From assembly GCF_030652235.1 (NCBI RefSeq), contig NZ_JAUSBA010000070.1:45284-109283 (forward strand): a stretch of DNA of 64,000 bases, in the 5' to 3' direction. Made by a program: the position numbers and the translations under genes. How positions within the stretch are numbered: position 1 is the stretch's first letter; every line of letters begins with the position of its first letter. The DNA comes from Cypionkella sp. (GTDB lineage: Bacteria; Pseudomonadota; Alphaproteobacteria; Rhodobacterales; Rhodobacteraceae). A model generated the notes under the pieces. It did not search any database and had not been told where the DNA came from. It was given only the letters and a program-made list of their open reading frames with translations. Of the stretch, positions 45,093 through 54,942 are shown one piece after another.

Positions 45093-46534
45093 CGCGCCAA
45101 GGCCAGCAAGGCGTCGACATCGACATGGGTTTCAAGATGCGCCGCCAGCGCGTCGAGCACCGCATCCACCCCCGCAGCATAGGTCAGGCCCGAGGCCTGC
45201 GCGCCGATCTGGCGCAGAAACCCCGCGCGAAAGGCGTCATTGGCAAACATGCCATGCAAATAGCTGCCCATCACCCGGCCATTTGCTGAAACCGCCCCCT
45301 CGGGCTTGCCACCGACATAGGCAAACGGGCGCGCGCGGTCGGGGCCATCGGTGCGACCGATGTGAATCTCATAGCCCTGCATCGCAAGGCCGGTGGCCGC
45401 ATGCACCGCCTCGGTCCGCGTCAACCGCTTGTCGGGGGTCATCAGCGTGTCCACCGCTAAAGCCCCAAGGCCTAGGGTTTCACCCGCCAGCCCCTCAATC
45501 CCCTCAGGATCACGCACGATCTGACCCAACATCTGATAGCCGCCACAAATTCCTAAGACCCGCCCACCCCGCCGTAGATGCGCCGCGATATCCACATCCC
45601 AACCCTGCGCCCGCAGATACGCCAGGTCGTCGCGCGTGGATTTAGAGCCCGGAATGATCACCAGATCAGTATCGCCCGCAATCGCCTCGCCCGCCCGCAC
45701 CATCTGCAGGCTGACGCCGGGTTCCTGTGCCAAGGGATCAAGATCATCAAAATTGGCGATCCGCGACAGCACCAGCGCCGCAATTTTGTAAGCGCCGGCC
45801 CCGCCGCCCTTTGGCAAATCCAAAGCATCCTCGGCTGGCAGTTTTGACGCATCGGTGAAAAACGGCACCACGCCGAAGCCACGCCAGCCTGTGCGGGCTT
45901 CGATAAGCTTATAGCCATCGTCAAATAAACGGGGATCGCCACGAAACTTGTTGATCAGAAACCCCGCGATCATCGCATTATCAGCGGGGTCAAGTACCGC
46001 TTGGGTGCCGACGATCTGCGCAATCACCCCGCCGCGATCAATGTCACCGGTCAGGATCACGGGGCAATCCGCTGCCCGCGCGAATCCCATATTGGCAATG
46101 TCGCCGTTGCGCAGATTGACCTCAGCCGGGCTACCTGCGCCCTCGACGATCACCAGATCATATTGCGATTTCAAACGGTTGAAGCTGTCCAAAACCGGAG
46201 CCATCAACGACGGCTTCAACGCCGCATAATCGCGCGCTTTGACGGTGGCGATGCGCTTGCCCTGCACGATAACTTGACTTCCCGTCTCGGACTCTGGCTT
46301 CAACAGCACGGGGTTCATGTCTGTATGCGGCTCTAGCCCGCAAGCCAAAGCCTGCAACGCCTGAGCCCGTCCGATTTCACCGCCATTGGCGGTAACAGCC
46401 GCGTTGTTAGACATATTCTGCGGTTTGAACGGCGCGACGGACAACCCGCGCAGCCTCGCCGCACGACAAAGCCCCGCCACCAGCATTGATTTGCCGACGT
46501 TAGAGCCTGCGCCTTGGATCATCAGGGCTTTCAC
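45089..46534 (-). CDS. cobQ: Cobyric acid synthase
   Basis: The product is 481 aa. The N-terminal nucleotide site is [19 protein letters not shown]. The class I glutaminase has Cys in [11 protein letters not shown] and His in GSYLHGMF. It amidates four carboxylates of adenosylcobyrinic diamide. The GTG at 46534 gives the family start (KALMIQG) with GGAAGA ahead of it; ATG 46522 is an alternative. It lies 275 bases from cobO, with a repeat between. Confidence 0.95.
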   Translation of the reverse strand: MKALMIQGAGSNVGKSMLVAGLCRAARLRGLSVAPFKPQNMSNNAAVTANGGEIGRAQALQALACGLEPHTDMNPVLLKPESETGSQVIVQGKRIATVKARDYAALKPSLMAPVLDSFNRLKSQYDLVIVEGAGSPAEVNLRNGDIANMGFARAADCPVILTGDIDRGGVIAQIVGTQAVLDPADNAMIAGFLINKFRGDPRLFDDGYKLIEARTGWRGFGVVPFFTDASKLPAEDALDLPKGGGAGAYKIAALVLSRIANFDDLDPLAQEPGVSLQMVRAGEAIAGDTDLVIIPGSKSTRDDLAYLRAQGWDVDIAAHLRRGGRVLGICGGYQMLGQIVRDPEGIEGLAGETLGLGALAVDTLMTPDKRLTRTEAVHAATGLAMQGYEIHIGRTDGPDRARPFAYVGGKPEGAVSANGRVMGSYLHGMFANDAFRAGFLRQIGAQASGLTYAAGVDAVLDALAAHLETHVDVDALLALAR

Positions 46535-46572
46535 CGAGATCTTCCAACGGTGTCTTGGCGGAGATTGCAGAA

Positions 46573-46783
46573 GCCTCCGGCGGGGATATTTTTTGCCAAG
46601 ATGAAAGCCGCATGTGGGCGCAGCACCTCGGGCCGTTTGCACGGGGGAGGCGCTGCGCTTTCACCTTGGACAGCCATCGGGGTCCCCCCCTGTGCCGCTC
46701 GATCAATCTGCCACAGGATAGTTAACACTTCGTTGCTTTCATCTTGGCATAAATATCCCGGGGGTTTGGGGGCTGGCCCCCAA
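46573..46783. repeat. Composite intergenic repeat with inverted ends
   Basis: The left arm GCCTCCGGCGGGGATATT (from 46573), then TTGCCAAGATGAAAGC, is mirrored by GCTTTCATCTTGGCATAAAT near 46735-46754, then by TTGGGGGCTGGCCCCCAA (46766-46783). The 125-base core is GC-rich. The last hairpin can terminate cobO. This looks like a mobile or structured repeat of about 210 bases rather than a gene; the open frames across it lack start signals. Confidence 0.6.
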
Positions 46784-46809
46784 TGCATCTGCTCAGCAGG
46801 CACCCCAGA

Positions 46810-47469
46810 TCAAAACTCCACCCCCGGCTGTGCTTTGATGCCGGATCGGAACGGATGCTTGATCAACGCCATCTCGGTGACCAAATCCGCCGCCTCAATC
46901 AACTCGGGTTTGGCGTTGCGTCCGGTCATCACCACATGGGTCAGAGGCGGCTTTTCGGCGGTGAGAAACGCCAAGATCTCGGCGATATCGAGATAATCGT
47001 AGCGCAGGGCGATGTTGATCTCATCCAGCAGCACCAGCCGGTTGTCAGGGTCGCGGATCAGCTCTTTCGCCTTCTCCCAGCCCTTGGCGGCCATCGCGAT
47101 GTCGCGGGCGCGGTCTTGGGTTTCCCAAGTGAAACCTTCGCCCATGGCATGAAACTCGCACAGGTCGGCGAAGTGGGTTTCAATGATCCGACGCTCCCCG
47201 GTATCCCAGGCGCCTTTGATGAACTGCACCACCGCGCAGGGCATTTCATGCGCGATGCAGCGCAGAATCATGCCGAATCCGCTGGAGGATTTGCCTTTAC
47301 CCGCGCCGGTATGCACGATCAGCAGGCCTTTATCCCCGGCCTTACCCGCCATGATCTTATCCCGCGCGGCCTTCTTCTTCGCCATTTTTCGGGCGTGGCG
47401 GGCGTTTTCATCGTCTGATGCGTCGCTATCGGGAATCGCTTCAATCACGGGCAGCTCTGGGTCGGCCAT
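46810..47469 (-). CDS. cobO: Cob(I)yrinic acid a,c-diamide adenosyltransferase
   Basis: The product is 219 aa. The P-loop is LIVHTGAGKGKSSSGFG (residues about 50-66). VQFIKGAWDTGERR and VLLDEINIALRYDYLD are CobO/BtuR signatures. A charged Lys/Arg-rich N-terminal extension is usual in alphaproteobacteria. It transfers the adenosyl group to cobalt(I). The ATG at 47469 has GGAAAA upstream. Divergent from the riboswitch-led DUF1636 operon. Confidence 0.96.
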   Translation of the reverse strand: MADPELPVIEAIPDSDASDDENARHARKMAKKKAARDKIMAGKAGDKGLLIVHTGAGKGKSSSGFGMILRCIAHEMPCAVVQFIKGAWDTGERRIIETHFADLCEFHAMGEGFTWETQDRARDIAMAAKGWEKAKELIRDPDNRLVLLDEINIALRYDYLDIAEILAFLTAEKPPLTHVVMTGRNAKPELIEAADLVTEMALIKHPFRSGIKAQPGVEF

Positions 47470-47520
47470 CAGGTGTTTTCCGTTGCTTGACAAGGGAGGC
47501 GGTTGTGCCACAGGTGGGCA

Positions 47521-47696
47521 TGCGCTGGTTCCTGTTTATGACAGGCGAAGAGGGAATGCGAAAGGGGGAGACCCCAAAAGCTGCCGCCCCCGCGACCGTG
47601 ACCGGAGAGGTTGCCCGAGGCCACTGGAGCAATCCGGGAAGGCGGGCAACCGTGGGGGAAACCCCGTATCCGCAAGCCGGGAGACCTGCCAGCGCA
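47521..47696 (+). ncRNA. Cobalamin (AdoCbl) riboswitch
   Basis: P1 is TGCGCTGG (47521-47528) with CCAGCGCA (47689-47696). Conserved core pieces are CTGCCGCCCCCGCGACCGTG, CCACTGG, GGGAAGG and AAGCCGGGAGACCTGCC. It ends about 95 bases before the first gene of the long cob operon. Expression would fall when adenosylcobalamin is plentiful. Confidence 0.93.
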
Positions 47697-47791
47697 AGAC
47701 TGAACGGGCGAACGGGGTGTTTCGCAACCAGCAGGCAAGGCCCTTGGCCCTTGTCTTTCTGGCCATCCCATCGCTAAATTTGGATAGGCCG

Positions 47792-48157
47792 ATGACCGCA
47801 ACGCTGCATGTCTGCACCACCTGTAAGGCCGGAGAGGTCGTAGAAGACGGGCAAGCGCTGCCGGGCGCGCGGTTGCATGCGGCCTTGTTGGCGGGCGAAA
47901 TTCCTGAGGGTTTGCGCATCGTCGGCGTCCCTTGTCTGTCCGCCTGTAATTCTGGTGCTGCGGTGGCGCTTTCGGCACCCGGCCGTTGGTCTTATGTCTA
48001 TGGCCGTCTGACTGAGGCCGATGCACCAGATATTCTGCTTGGTGCTGCGGCCTATCTGGATGCCACCGATGGTATCGTGCCGTGGCGTGCGCGCCCGGTG
48101 ATTTTCCGCAAGCAAAGCCTTGCCCGTATTCCCCCTTTGGAGCTTCCAGATGTCTGA
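47792..48157 (+). CDS. DUF1636 protein, candidate [2Fe-2S] ferredoxin-like, copy 1
   Basis: The product is 121 aa. Cysteines appear as LHVCTTCKAGE (CxxC) near the N-terminus and VPCLSACNSG (CxxxC) about 45 residues on, a spacing like thioredoxin-fold [2Fe-2S] ferredoxins. It is the first gene after the riboswitch and overlaps cobW by 8 bases. A paralogue closes the operon at 60757. The ATG at 47792 follows GGATAGG. Function is not established; electron transfer or metal handling in B12 synthesis is my inference. Confidence 0.75.
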   Translation: MTATLHVCTTCKAGEVVEDGQALPGARLHAALLAGEIPEGLRIVGVPCLSACNSGAAVALSAPGRWSYVYGRLTEADAPDILLGAAAYLDATDGIVPWRARPVIFRKQSLARIPPLELPDV

Positions 48158-49184
48158 TCTTGCAAAAATCCCCGTCACTGTGATCACTGGCTTTCTGGGG
48201 GCCGGCAAAACCACGCTGATCCGCCATCTGATGCAGAACCCGCAGGGCAAGCGCCTGGCGATCTTGGTCAATGAGTTTGGCACCGTGGGCATCGATGGTG
48301 ATATTCTGAAATCCTGCGCGGATGCGAATTGTCCGGTTGAGAATATCGTTGAACTCGCCAACGGCTGCATCTGCTGCACCGTCGCCGATGATTTCATCCC
48401 GACGATTGAAGCCCTGATGGCGCTGCCGGTGCGCCCCGATCACATCATCATTGAGACCTCGGGGCTGGCCCTTCCAAAGCCGCTGTTGAAGGCGTTCGAC
48501 TGGCCCGCAATCCGCTCGAAAATCACCGTCGATGGTGTGATCGCTTTGGCCGATGCCGAGGCGGTGGCTGCGGGCCGTTTCGCGCCGAATGTCGAGGCGG
48601 TCGATGCTCAACGCGCCGCCGATCCTTCACTTGATCACGAAACCCCGCTGTCCGAAGTTTTCGAAGATCAAATCGCTTGCGCCGACATTATCCTGATGTC
48701 GAAGGCCGATCTTGCAGGCGAAGCGGGCCTTGCCGCTGCCCGTGCCGTGATCATGGCGGAAAGCCCGCGGCCGATTCCGATTCTATCGATGTCGGAAGGC
48801 ATCATTGACCCGGCGTTGATCCTTGGTCTGAACGCCCGCGCCGAGGATGACCTCGCCGCGCGTCCCTCCCATCACGATGGCCACGATGACCACGAGCATG
48901 ACGATTTCGACACTGTGGTGATTGATCTGCCCGAGATCAGCGACATTGACGCCTTGGTTGCCGCCATCCAGCGCCTGGCCACCGAGCAGCACATCCTGCG
49001 CGTCAAAGGCTATGTCGCTGTCACCGGCAAGCCGATGCGTCTGCTGGTGCAGGCCGTGGGGTCGCGGGTGCGGCATCAGTTTGACCGCCCGTGGGGAACA
49101 TCGCCGCGCCAAGGTCAGCTTGTGGTGATCGCCGAGCATCACCACGTTGATCTGGCCGCGATCCGCAGCGTGTTGGGGGCCTGA
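48150..49184 (+). CDS. cobW: CobW GTPase (COG0523)
   Basis: The product is 344 aa. The Walker A is ITGFLGAGKTTLIRHL (residues about 12-27), the metal motif GCICCTVADD (CxCC) follows, and a His/Asp-rich loop HHDGHDDHEHDD is seen near residue 240. COG0523 GTPases deliver metal ions, here presumably cobalt to the CobN chelatase encoded directly downstream. Starts 8 bases inside the DUF1636 gene. Confidence 0.95.
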   Translation: MSDLAKIPVTVITGFLGAGKTTLIRHLMQNPQGKRLAILVNEFGTVGIDGDILKSCADANCPVENIVELANGCICCTVADDFIPTIEALMALPVRPDHIIIETSGLALPKPLLKAFDWPAIRSKITVDGVIALADAEAVAAGRFAPNVEAVDAQRAADPSLDHETPLSEVFEDQIACADIILMSKADLAGEAGLAAARAVIMAESPRPIPILSMSEGIIDPALILGLNARAEDDLAARPSHHDGHDDHEHDDFDTVVIDLPEISDIDALVAAIQRLATEQHILRVKGYVAVTGKPMRLLVQAVGSRVRHQFDRPWGTSPRQGQLVVIAEHHHVDLAAIRSVLGA

Positions 49185-49187
49185 ACT

Positions 49188-52100
49188 ATGCATGTCGTCT
49201 TCCGCGAAAGCCATGGGCTGGAGGATACGCAAACCCCGTTCGATCTGGGTCAGACCCCGGCTGAACTGGTGGTTTTGTCGTTTTCCGATAGTGACCTCGG
49301 GGCTTTCGCGGCGGGCTGGCACAGGGCAAATCAGGGGGAGGTCAAACTGCCGACCCTGCGCCTTGCCAATCTGGTGGCGCTGCAACATCCCATGTCGGTC
49401 GATACCTATGTCCAGCAAACTCTGCCGGGCGTCAAAGGCATCCTTGTCCGCCTGATCGGTGGCGAGAATTACTGGCCCTACGGCTTGATGCAGCTGCAAG
49501 ACCTCGCCCGTCGTCAGGGCATCGCCTTGGCCGTCCTGCCTGCAGATGGCCGTGAGGATAAGACGCTCGACGCCCATTCCACCCTGCCGATCAGCACCCT
49601 GCGCCGCCTCTCGGCCCTGTGTGACGCTGGCGGAGCCGTTGCCGCCCAAGCAGCCTTGGCGCAGCTTGCCTTGGCGGCGGGCCTCTACGCGGGCCCAGTG
49701 CCGGGCGATAAAACTGTGCCGGATTGCGGCTGGTATGACCCAGATATTGGCGTGATCCCGCAGCCCGCTGCTACAGGCCATGCCATCGCCATCACCTTCT
49801 ACCGCAGCTACGTCACCGCCGCCGACACCGACCCCGTCGATGCGCTGATACGCGCCTTCCGTGCGCGCGGCTTTGCAGCTTACGGCCTATTCGCCCCCTC
49901 GCTGAAAGCCGCCGGAGCCGATAGCTTCCTGCGCGCAGCCCTCGCCCACCTGAACCCCGCCGCTATCGTCAACGCCACGGCCTTCTCCGCCCGAGGCGCA
50001 GACGGCACCACGCCCTTGGATGCAACCGGCTGCCCGGTGTTCCAAGTCGCCCTTTCTACCGCCCGAAAGCGCGATTGGTCGGCGTCCGAGCGCGGCCTCT
50101 CTCCAGCCGACCTTGCGATGCATGTGGTGTTGCCCGAAGTCGATGGCCGCATTTTTGCTGGGGTGATCAGCTTCAAATCGCCGGGTAAGCGCGACCCCGA
50201 TCTGCAATTCTCGCGCTTCGCCCACCGCGCCGATCCAACCCGCATCAATGCCGTGGTGGATCGTATCCTAGGCTGGCACCAGCTTGCCACCGCGCCTGCT
50301 GCCGCCCGCAATCTGGCAGTGATCCTGTCCACCTATCCCGGCAGACCCGACCAGATTGCCCATGCTGTCGGCCTTGATGCGCTGGCCAGTACCGAAACCC
50401 TGACCACGACATTAGCCGCCGAAGGCTACACCGTTCACTCTCACAAAACCCTTGCTGCGGCCCTGAGCACAGAAACCCTGACATGGCCGCTCGACGCCTA
50501 TAAAATCGCGCTTACCACTCTGCCAGACCCCCTCCAATCCGCCCTAACCGCCGCATGGGGCGCACCTGAATCAGACCCCGCCGCCCAAAACGGCCAGTTT
50601 CGGTTCAAAGCCACCCGTGCAGGCCAAGCCCTGATCGCCCTGCAACCCGAACGCGGCACCGTGCTGCAGCGTGAAACCGACTATCACGATCTCGCCCGCA
50701 CCCCGCGCCACGCCTATGTTGCCTTCTATCTCTGGCTGCGCGCCCAAAATCTGCATGCGCTGATCCATATCGGCGCGCATGGCACGCTGGAATGGCTGCC
50801 GGGGAAATCGGTGGCCCTGTCTACCGATTGCTGGCCCGAAGCCCTCACCGGACCCCTCCCCATAATCTACCCCTTCATCGTCAACGACCCCGGCGAGGCC
50901 GCCCAAGCCAAGCGCCGCATCGGGGCGGTGACTTTGGGCCACGTCCCGCCCCCACTGGCGCAATCCGCCACCCCCGAAAACCTGCTCCGCCTCGAACGCC
51001 TGCTGGATGAATACTCCACCGCCGACGGCCTTGATCCCTCCCGCCGCAATCGCCTGATCGCCACCATTCGGGATGAGGCGCAAGCCTCGGGCGTCGAAGC
51101 GGACCTTGGCCTCGACGCCACCGCAAGCCCCGCCGAGGCGATCACCCGTATTGACAGATTCGTCTGCGACATCAAGGAAAGTCAGTTCGGCGACGGCCTG
51201 CACATCTACGGCCAAGCCCCTGGCGAAACCGAGGGTCTGCTGACGGCGCTTGCGGGCAAACGTGTGCAACCGGGTCCCTCTGGCAGCCCATGGCGCGGCA
51301 GAACCGATGTTATGCCAACAGGCCGCAACCTCTATTCTGTCGACCCCCGTGCCGTGCCTTCCCGCGCCGCCCATGCCCAAGGCGTCAAGCTGGCCGAGGA
51401 ACTGCTCCGCCGCCATTTGCAAGACAAGGGTGATTGGCCGAAGGGCTTGGTCATCGACCTCTGGGGCTCTGCGACCATGCGCACAGCAGGCGAAGAACTG
51501 GCGATGGCGCTGCATCTGGCGGGGCTTGCGCCGAAATGGGACGACGGGTCCGAACGGGTGTCCGGCTTTGAAATCTTGCCGCTTGCGTTGCTCGATCGCC
51601 CGCGCATTGACGTGACCCTGCGCGTATCCGGCCTGTTCCGCGACGTGTTCGGCGGGCTCAGCCAGTTGTTCGATGCCGGGGCCGCAGCCCTATCGCAGCG
51701 CGACGAAGCCCCCGACATGAACCCCTATATCACCACTGGCCCCCGCGTATTCGGCCCGAAACCCGGCCTTTATGGCATGGGGATGGAGCCTGCATTGGAA
51801 GATTACAGCCCTGAAGGCCGCGCGGCTGCGGGCGAGGCTTGGCTGTCCAGCTCTGACTGGACGGTTGATGCCAAGGGCCAAACCCAGCACAACCGCGCCG
51901 CCTTGGAAGACCGCCTGCGCCAAGCCGACGGCTATGCCCATGTGCAGGATCTGGTGGAAACCGACATTCTGCTGGCTCCCGACTATGCCGCGCACGAAGG
52001 TGGTTTCGCCGCAGCCATGGCCGCGATCGGGGCCGCCGAGCCTGCGCTTTACCACATCGACGCCACCCGCCCCGACGCCCCGAAAGCCCGGCTTGTGGCC

Positions 52101-52430
52101 GAGGAAATCGGCCGCGTCGTGCGCGCCCGCGCCGCCAACCCGGATTGGGCGACCGGCATGATGCGCCACGGTTTTCGCGGTGCGGCCGAGGTGACCGCGA
52201 CCTTGGATAACCTCGCCGCCTATGCGCATCTGACCCGCAGCGTCCCCGCGCATTTGTTTGACCTATACCACGAAGCCAGCCTTGGCCGCGCCGATCTAGT
52301 GGCCTTTATGGCGGCGGAAAACCCCGCTGCCCTCGCCGCCCTGCAAGCGCGCTTCAAAGCCCTGCAAGACGCGGGACTCTGGATCACCCGCCGTAATTCG
52401 ATTGCGGCTATGATGGGGGCGGGCGAATGA
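49188..52430 (+). CDS. cobN: Cobaltochelatase subunit CobN
   Basis: The product is 1080 aa, magnesium-chelatase H-type. Recognisable parts are HIGAHGTLEWLPGKSVAL, GSATMRTAGEELAMAL and GLSQLFDAGAAAL. It inserts Co2+ into hydrogenobyrinic acid diamide with CobS and CobT (AAA+ partners) that are not in this window. It is shorter than the roughly 1275 aa of the P. denitrificans protein but looks complete, with both ends matching. Overlaps cobG by 4 bases. Confidence 0.95.
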   Translation: MHVVFRESHGLEDTQTPFDLGQTPAELVVLSFSDSDLGAFAAGWHRANQGEVKLPTLRLANLVALQHPMSVDTYVQQTLPGVKGILVRLIGGENYWPYGLMQLQDLARRQGIALAVLPADGREDKTLDAHSTLPISTLRRLSALCDAGGAVAAQAALAQLALAAGLYAGPVPGDKTVPDCGWYDPDIGVIPQPAATGHAIAITFYRSYVTAADTDPVDALIRAFRARGFAAYGLFAPSLKAAGADSFLRAALAHLNPAAIVNATAFSARGADGTTPLDATGCPVFQVALSTARKRDWSASERGLSPADLAMHVVLPEVDGRIFAGVISFKSPGKRDPDLQFSRFAHRADPTRINAVVDRILGWHQLATAPAAARNLAVILSTYPGRPDQIAHAVGLDALASTETLTTTLAAEGYTVHSHKTLAAALSTETLTWPLDAYKIALTTLPDPLQSALTAAWGAPESDPAAQNGQFRFKATRAGQALIALQPERGTVLQRETDYHDLARTPRHAYVAFYLWLRAQNLHALIHIGAHGTLEWLPGKSVALSTDCWPEALTGPLPIIYPFIVNDPGEAAQAKRRIGAVTLGHVPPPLAQSATPENLLRLERLLDEYSTADGLDPSRRNRLIATIRDEAQASGVEADLGLDATASPAEAITRIDRFVCDIKESQFGDGLHIYGQAPGETEGLLTALAGKRVQPGPSGSPWRGRTDVMPTGRNLYSVDPRAVPSRAAHAQGVKLAEELLRRHLQDKGDWPKGLVIDLWGSATMRTAGEELAMALHLAGLAPKWDDGSERVSGFEILPLALLDRPRIDVTLRVSGLFRDVFGGLSQLFDAGAAALSQRDEAPDMNPYITTGPRVFGPKPGLYGMGMEPALEDYSPEGRAAAGEAWLSSSDWTVDAKGQTQHNRAALEDRLRQADGYAHVQDLVETDILLAPDYAAHEGGFAAAMAAIGAAEPALYHIDATRPDAPKARLVAEEIGRVVRARAANPDWATGMMRHGFRGAAEVTATLDNLAAYAHLTRSVPAHLFDLYHEASLGRADLVAFMAAENPAALAALQARFKALQDAGLWITRRNSIAAMMGAGE

Positions 52431-53575
52431 ACCCCCTTCAAGCCCCCATCGTCCAAGGCTGGTGCCCCGGAGCCTTGCGCCCGATGCAATCCGGCGATGG
52501 TTTGGTCGTCCGTGTCCGCCCGCGTGGGGGCCGCCTGACGCCCGATCAGGCGCGCGGTATCGCCCAGCTTGCAGCTGTGCACGGCAACGGGCTGATCGAT
52601 TTGTCAAACCGCGCCAACGTTCAACTGCGCGGCGTGACCGAAGCCAGCCACCCCGCCTTGATTGATGGCCTGCGCGGGCTTGATCTGATCGACACGGACG
52701 CCGAGGATGAGGCGCGGCGCAACATTATTGTCTCGCCATTCTGGACCGAGGGCGATGGCTCGCAAGAGATCGCTGCGGCGCTGGCCCAAGCGCTTTCCGC
52801 GCCACATGCGCCAAATCTGCCGGGGAAATTTGGCTTCGTTGTCGACACCGCCGTCCAGCCCGTTCTGCGCGATGTCTCTGCCGATATCTGGCTGGAAACC
52901 GGGGCAGAGGGCTTGCTGCTGGCTACTCCAGGCCCACTCGCCAAACCTGTTACCATTGAAACCGCCGTGCCCGCCGCCATCGCCTTGGCGCATTGGTTCA
53001 TCGCCCAAGGTGGCGTGACCGAGGGCAGGGGGCGTATGGCGAACCTGCTGAAACACTGTGCTTTGCCTGAAGATTTCACCACCCCGCGCCGGCCTGCGGT
53101 CGCGCGGCCCACGCCAGGTATGCAGCCGCAGGGCCAACTTGTCGGGTTTGAGTTTGGTCAAATGCCGTATGAAACCTTGGCAGCCCTCGCGGATCTTGGC
53201 CCCCTCCGTATCACCCCTTGGCGGATGCTGCTGATCGAAAACCTGACTGATGCCCCCCATATCCCCGGCGTGATCACGCAGCCAGATGATCCGATGCTGC
53301 GCGTCATCGCCTGCACAGGTGCGCCCGGCTGCCTGCAGGCCCATGCCGCCACCCGCCCGCTCGCCCGCGCTTTGGCCCCGAAACTCACCGAAACCCTACA
53401 TGTCTCGGGCTGTGCCAAAGGCTGCGCGTATCCCACCGCTGCGCCACTGACCCTGACAGCCACGCCCACAGGCTTCTGCCTGATCCGCAACGGCACCGCC
53501 TCTGGCACTCTGCTGCGCGAAGGGCTATGCGCCGCAGACCTGATTGAAACCAATATCCTGAACGAGTTCCCCTGA
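52427..53575 (+). CDS. cobG: Precorrin-3B synthase CobG
   Basis: The product is 382 aa of the sulfite/nitrite-reductase-like family. The four cluster cysteines are in IACTGAPGCLQAHA and HVSGCAKGCAYP. It uses O2 to make precorrin-3B, so the pathway is aerobic. It needs an electron donor, for which no dedicated gene is known to me here apart from the DUF1636 candidates. Ends by sharing a base with the cobH start. Confidence 0.93.
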   Translation: MNPLQAPIVQGWCPGALRPMQSGDGLVVRVRPRGGRLTPDQARGIAQLAAVHGNGLIDLSNRANVQLRGVTEASHPALIDGLRGLDLIDTDAEDEARRNIIVSPFWTEGDGSQEIAAALAQALSAPHAPNLPGKFGFVVDTAVQPVLRDVSADIWLETGAEGLLLATPGPLAKPVTIETAVPAAIALAHWFIAQGGVTEGRGRMANLLKHCALPEDFTTPRRPAVARPTPGMQPQGQLVGFEFGQMPYETLAALADLGPLRITPWRMLLIENLTDAPHIPGVITQPDDPMLRVIACTGAPGCLQAHAATRPLARALAPKLTETLHVSGCAKGCAYPTAAPLTLTATPTGFCLIRNGTASGTLLREGLCAADLIETNILNEFP

Positions 53576-54204
53576 TGCCGCACAGCTACATCACCGATGG
53601 TGCCGAGATTTACCGCCGTTCCTTCGCGATGATCCGCGCCGAGGCCGACCTCGCGCGGTTTACGCCCGAAGAAGAAATCGTCGCGGTGCGGATGATCCAC
53701 GCCGCCGGGATGGTCGGGCTAGAGGCGCATATTGAATTTTCCGAAGGTATGGCCATCGCCGCCCGCGCGGCGCTGGAGGCTGGTGCGCCGATCCTGTGCG
53801 ATGCGCGGATGGTGTCCGAAGGTGTCACCCGTGGCCGGATGCCTGCGAGAAATCAGGTGATCTGCACGCTGCATGACCCCTCGGTTGCCGCCCTGGCGAA
53901 GGAAATGGCCAACACCCGCTCCGCCGCTGCCCTGGAACTGTGGCGTCCTCACCTTCAAGGCGCAGTCGTTGCCATCGGCAACGCCCCCACCGCTCTTTTC
54001 CACCTGTTGAACATGCTGGAAGACCCAAGCTGCCCGCGCCCTGCCGCGATCATCGGCTGCCCGGTCGGTTTCATCGGGGCTGCGGAATCGAAAGCAGCGT
54101 TGATAGAGGCGCTGCCGGTGCCGTCCTTGATCGTGCGCGGGCGGCTGGGCGGCTCGGCGATCACCGTGGCCGCGATCAACGCGCTTGCAAGCCGGGTGGA
54201 GTGA
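53575..54204 (+). CDS. cobH: Precorrin-8X methylmutase
   Basis: The product is 209 aa. The catalytic histidine is in VRMIHAAGMVG (His42), and GCPVGFIGAAESK and IVRGRLGGSAITVAAINAL follow. It moves a methyl group from C11 to C12 to form hydrogenobyrinic acid. Directly abuts cobI. Confidence 0.95.
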   Translation: MPHSYITDGAEIYRRSFAMIRAEADLARFTPEEEIVAVRMIHAAGMVGLEAHIEFSEGMAIAARAALEAGAPILCDARMVSEGVTRGRMPARNQVICTLHDPSVAALAKEMANTRSAAALELWRPHLQGAVVAIGNAPTALFHLLNMLEDPSCPRPAAIIGCPVGFIGAAESKAALIEALPVPSLIVRGRLGGSAITVAAINALASRVE

Positions 54205-54942
54205 ATGGGCAAAATCATCTGCACAGGCCTTGGCCCCGGCGACCCTGACCTGATCTCGGTGAAATCTGATCGCTTGATCCGCAGCGCGCAGCATGTCGCC
54301 TATTTTCGCAAGGCAGGTCGGTCAGGGCAGGCACGGCAGATCGTGCAAGGCATGCTGGCCGCAGGCGTCACCGAATACGCCATGGAGTATCCTGTCACCA
54401 CGGAAATGCCCTTTGACAGCCCCGAGTACAACGACGCCCTCGCGCGGTTCTACGACGGTTGGGCCGACCGTTTGGCCTTGGTCGCACAGACCCAAGACGT
54501 GATCGTGCTGTGCGAAGGCGATCCGTTCTTTTACGGCTCGTTCATGCACCTGCACACCCGCCTGCAAGGCCGAGCGCAGGTCGAGGTGATCCCCGGCATC
54601 ACCGGCATGACCGGCTGTTGGAATGCCGTGGGTACGCCGTTTACTTGGGGCGACGATGTGCTGTCGGTTCTGATGGCAACGCTGCCCGAGGCCGATCTGG
54701 TCCACCACATGCAACGCTCCGACGCCATGGTCATTATGAAAACCGGGCGCAACCTGCCAAAAGTCCGCTCCGCCTTGCAAACCAGCGGGAGGCTTGCCGA
54801 CGCATGGTTGGTCGAGCGTGGCACCATGCCAACCCAGCGCATTGCCCGCCTTAGCGAAGTCGATGCCGCCGATTGCCCGTATTTCGCCATCGTCTTGGTC
54901 CACGGCCAAGGCCGCCGCCCGGAAATTGGCGGTGTCGAATGA
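54205..54942 (+). CDS. cobI: Precorrin-2 C20-methyltransferase
   Basis: The product is 245 aa of the tetrapyrrole methylase family. The SAM loop is TGLGPGDPDLIS and the conserved VLCEGDPFFYGSFMH follows. It methylates C20 of precorrin-2 before CobG acts. The start is adjacent to the cobH stop, and it overlaps cobJ by 4 bases. Confidence 0.95.
   Translation: MGKIICTGLGPGDPDLISVKSDRLIRSAQHVAYFRKAGRSGQARQIVQGMLAAGVTEYAMEYPVTTEMPFDSPEYNDALARFYDGWADRLALVAQTQDVIVLCEGDPFFYGSFMHLHTRLQGRAQVEVIPGITGMTGCWNAVGTPFTWGDDVLSVLMATLPEADLVHHMQRSDAMVIMKTGRNLPKVRSALQTSGRLADAWLVERGTMPTQRIARLSEVDAADCPYFAIVLVHGQGRRPEIGGVE

Noticed and set aside
46514..46996. Frames across the cobQ-cobO gap
   Set aside because: They cross the inverted-end repeat and run into cobO on the other strand. 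No ribosome site; better explained as a repeat element.
50571..51515. 314-codon minus-strand frame inside cobN
   Set aside because: It is antisense to a conserved region of CobN and lacks start signals or domains.
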